NCBI RefSeq assembly: GCF_946885725.1 | Contig: NZ_CAMPGZ010000089.1 | Coordinates: 1-15,979, forward strand | Reading direction: 5' to 3' | Source: an uncultured Nocardioides sp. | GTDB taxonomy: Bacteria > Actinomycetota > Actinomycetes > Propionibacteriales > Nocardioidaceae | DNA length: 15,979 nucleotides | Part shown: positions 14,523 through 15,979 of the stretch, in pieces | Layout: every line of letters starts with the position of its first letter | How positions within the stretch are numbered: position 1 is the first letter of the stretch | Translations under genes and position numbers: made by a program | The notes under the pieces: generated by a model | Told to the model about the DNA's origin: nothing | The model's database searches: none | What the model saw: only the letters and a program-made list of their open reading frames with translations

Positions 14523-15680
14523 TCAGTCGACCCGGAACGTCCACGGGTCGGTCACGGTCGTGCTCACGCGGGTCTCCACCGTAGCCCCTGCCTCGTCTCG
14601 CTCCTCGAGCGCCGCGGCGAGCTTGCGCGCGGCGACCGGCAGCCAGGTCCACTCCGCGGCCCAGTGCGCCACGTCGACGAGCGCCGGGCCGTCGTGCTCG
14701 CGAAACTCCGAGGCCCGGTGGTGCCGCAGGTCGGAGGTGACGTAGACGTCCGCGTCGGTGCCGAGGACGGTGTCGAGCAGGTAGTCGCCGGCCCCGCTGC
14801 CGACCACGACCGTCTCGACCGGTCGGTCGGGGTCACCGGACACCCGCACGCCGTGCGCGGTGGCGGGCAGAGCCCCGCGGACCCGCTCGGCGAACTCCTT
14901 CAGCGTCGTCGGCGCGGCCAGCCGGCCGATCCGGCCGTGCCCACGGGCAGCGCCCTCAGCGGACCCGGCGGCGTTGGCGAGCTCGACAACGTCGTACGCC
15001 GGCTCCTCGTACGGATGCGCCTCCAGCAGCGCGGCGACGACCGCCTCACGCTGCGAGCGGCGCAGCACGCACTCGACCCGCATCTCCTCGACGGTCTCGA
15101 CCTCGCCGACCGCGCCGAGGGTCGGGTTCGCGCCCTCGAGGGGACGGAACCGGCCCTCTCCCCGTGTCGAGAACGAGCAGCGGTCGTAGTCGCCGATCTG
15201 CCCCGCGCCGGCGTCGGCCACCGCCTCGCGTACGGCGTCGGCGTGCGCGAGCGGCACGTAGTAGGTGAGCTTGTCCAGGCCCTCAGACCCCTCGGCGAGC
15301 ACGACGCGCGGGTCGACGATGCCGACCGCGCGTGCGAGCGACTCGTTGACGCCGTCGGCCGGTACGTCGGCGTTGGTGTGCGCGGTGAGCAGGGCGATGC
15401 CGTGCCGGGTGAGCCTGTGCAGCACGCGACCCTTCGGCGTGGTGGCAGCCATCGAGCTGACCGGGGTGAGCAGCAGCGGGTGGTGCACGACGACCAGGTC
15501 GGCCCGCCACTCCACCGCCTCCGCGACGACGGGCGGGGCCGGGTCGACCGCGAACAGCACGCGGCGTACCTCGTGCTCCGGGTCGCCGGTCACCAGCCCG
15601 ACGGCGTCCCACGACTCCGCCCAGGCCGGGTCGTACCAGCCGTCGAACAGGTCCACGACGTCGCCCAGCGTGATCGGCAT
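14523..15680 (-). CDS. Nif3-like dinuclear metal-centre protein (DUF34)
   Basis: The 385 residues belong to the NIF3/YbgI family, sometimes annotated as GTP cyclohydrolase 1 type 2; the true reaction is uncertain. Metal-binding positions are H66-H67 (VVVHHPLLL), H101 and D105 (AHTNAD) and, near the C-terminus, the His and Glu of DVAHWAAEW. WDAVGL at residues 24-29 is a family motif. A PII-like insertion (about 135-230, containing EAHPYEEPAYDVVEL) marks the long form of the family. I chose the ATG at 15680, giving MPITLGDVVDLF. TATCCT lies seven bases upstream with no Shine-Dalgarno site, which suggests a leaderless transcript. An upstream in-frame start at 15740 would lie before that promoter. 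It heads the operon with the zinc-ribbon, RNase H/phosphatase and cyclophilin genes. Confidence 0.94.
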   Translation of the reverse strand: MPITLGDVVDLFDGWYDPAWAESWDAVGLVTGDPEHEVRRVLFAVDPAPPVVAEAVEWRADLVVVHHPLLLTPVSSMAATTPKGRVLHRLTRHGIALLTAHTNADVPADGVNESLARAVGIVDPRVVLAEGSEGLDKLTYYVPLAHADAVREAVADAGAGQIGDYDRCSFSTRGEGRFRPLEGANPTLGAVGEVETVEEMRVECVLRRSQREAVVAALLEAHPYEEPAYDVVELANAAGSAEGAARGHGRIGRLAAPTTLKEFAERVRGALPATAHGVRVSGDPDRPVETVVVGSGAGDYLLDTVLGTDADVYVTSDLRHHRASEFREHDGPALVDVAHWAAEWTWLPVAARKLAAALEERDEAGATVETRVSTTVTDPWTFRVD

Positions 15681-15687
15681 GCGGGTG

Positions 15688-15693
15688 AGGATA
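15688..15693 (-). promoter_or_regulatory. Candidate -10 box of the nif3 operon (leaderless)
   Basis: The minus strand reads TATCCT, followed by seven bases and the ATG at 15680. It probably drives all four genes down to the cyclophilin. Confidence 0.5.
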
Positions 15694-15757
15694 GACGGGG
15701 TGGTCGCAGATGAGAGTCCTCTCATCGCTGTCTCACCCACAACCCACCGACTGCGGG

Positions 15758-15763
15758 CACACT
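15758..15763 (+). promoter_or_regulatory. Candidate -10 box of the right-edge gene (leaderless)
   Basis: CACACT, the same hexamer as at nadE, is followed by seven bases and the ATG at 15771. No Shine-Dalgarno site is visible. Confidence 0.4.
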
Positions 15764-15770
15764 CATACCC

Positions 15771-15979
15771 ATGTCGGCGTTCTGGAAGAGCCTCGTCGTG
15801 CTGCTGCTGGTGCTGCCCGTCGGCGCGTACGTCACCGGCAGCCTGGCCGCGTCACGCACGAACCTGCCGGAGCAGCAGGCCCCGGTCCTCGTCAACGACC
15901 CCGGCCCCACCACCTCCGGCAGCAGTCCCTCCGCCACCGAGTCGTCACGCCGCGACGACCCCACCGGATCCCCCACGAA
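15771..15979 (+). CDS. Membrane-anchored protein, N-terminal part (cut by window edge)
   Basis: The 69 visible codons begin MSAFWKSLVVLLLVLPVG. They form one membrane segment at about residues 6-26 (signal anchor or uncleaved signal; there is no lipobox cysteine and no clear signal-peptidase site). A low-complexity stretch rich in Pro, Ser, Thr and Asp follows. The remaining protein lies beyond the right edge, so any folded domain is unseen. The reading frame is open to the end and has strong third-position GC. The ATG at 15771 appears leaderless, with CACACT seven bases upstream. The gene is divergent from the nif3 operon across 90 nt. I do not recognise the family. Confidence 0.7.
   Translation, partial: MSAFWKSLVVLLLVLPVGAYVTGSLAASRTNLPEQQAPVLVNDPGPTTSGSSPSATESSRRDDPTGSPT

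Noticed and set aside
12181..15713. Long plus-strand open frames of 580 and 661 codons
   Set aside because: Both are antisense to the nif3, zinc-ribbon, RNase H/phosphatase and cyclophilin genes, all of which have clear family motifs.

Overview
The window is high-GC, gene-dense bacterial chromosome. Gene content and protein similarity point to an actinobacterium, most likely a Nocardioidaceae/Propionibacteriales member: a mycobacterial-type glutamine-dependent NadE, a MapB-type methionine aminopeptidase, a fused RNase H/histidine phosphatase, frequent GTG starts and many apparently leaderless genes. The taxon is inferred; no rRNA marker lies here. Nothing looks mobile: there is no transposase, integrase, phage gene, tRNA or CRISPR array. 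The content is core metabolism and housekeeping.

Layout, left to right. The 5' half of nadE (minus, cut by the left edge) is divergent from panB (plus). PanB converges on a small three-helix membrane protein (minus). A 262-nt divergent region carrying a perfect 24-nt palindrome then leads to a stand-alone Lys/Ala-rich histone-H1-like protein. A strong hairpin separates that gene from a 64-aa acidic protein (minus), which is divergent from map (plus). A TPR protein (minus) follows, divergent from an M3 zinc oligopeptidase (plus). The RNase P RNA gene (rnpB, minus) is divergent from an FAD/NAD(P) ferredoxin-reductase-like gene (plus). Then comes a minus-strand pair, an RNB-domain ribonuclease followed by a lipoprotein. 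YaaA (plus) converges on a four-gene minus operon: nif3-like, DUF164 zinc-ribbon coiled-coil, RNase HI/phosphatase and membrane cyclophilin. A membrane-anchored protein begins at the right edge.

The genes serve cofactor synthesis (NAD, pantothenate/CoA), protein maturation and turnover (MetAP, M3 peptidase, cyclophilin), RNA processing (RNase P, RNB nuclease, RNase H) and stress (YaaA). Only the nif3 operon and the RNase/lipoprotein pair look co-transcribed. No clear new system is present. The best second looks are: leaderless promoters at seven genes, always with a TAnnnT-like box (two are CACACT) 6-7 nt before the start codon; an apparent CTG start codon; a stand-alone H1-like histone next to a palindromic operator candidate; an RNB nuclease with one active-site Asp changed to Gln; a duplicated-domain lipoprotein; and a dispersed repeat present at two convergent gene junctions.
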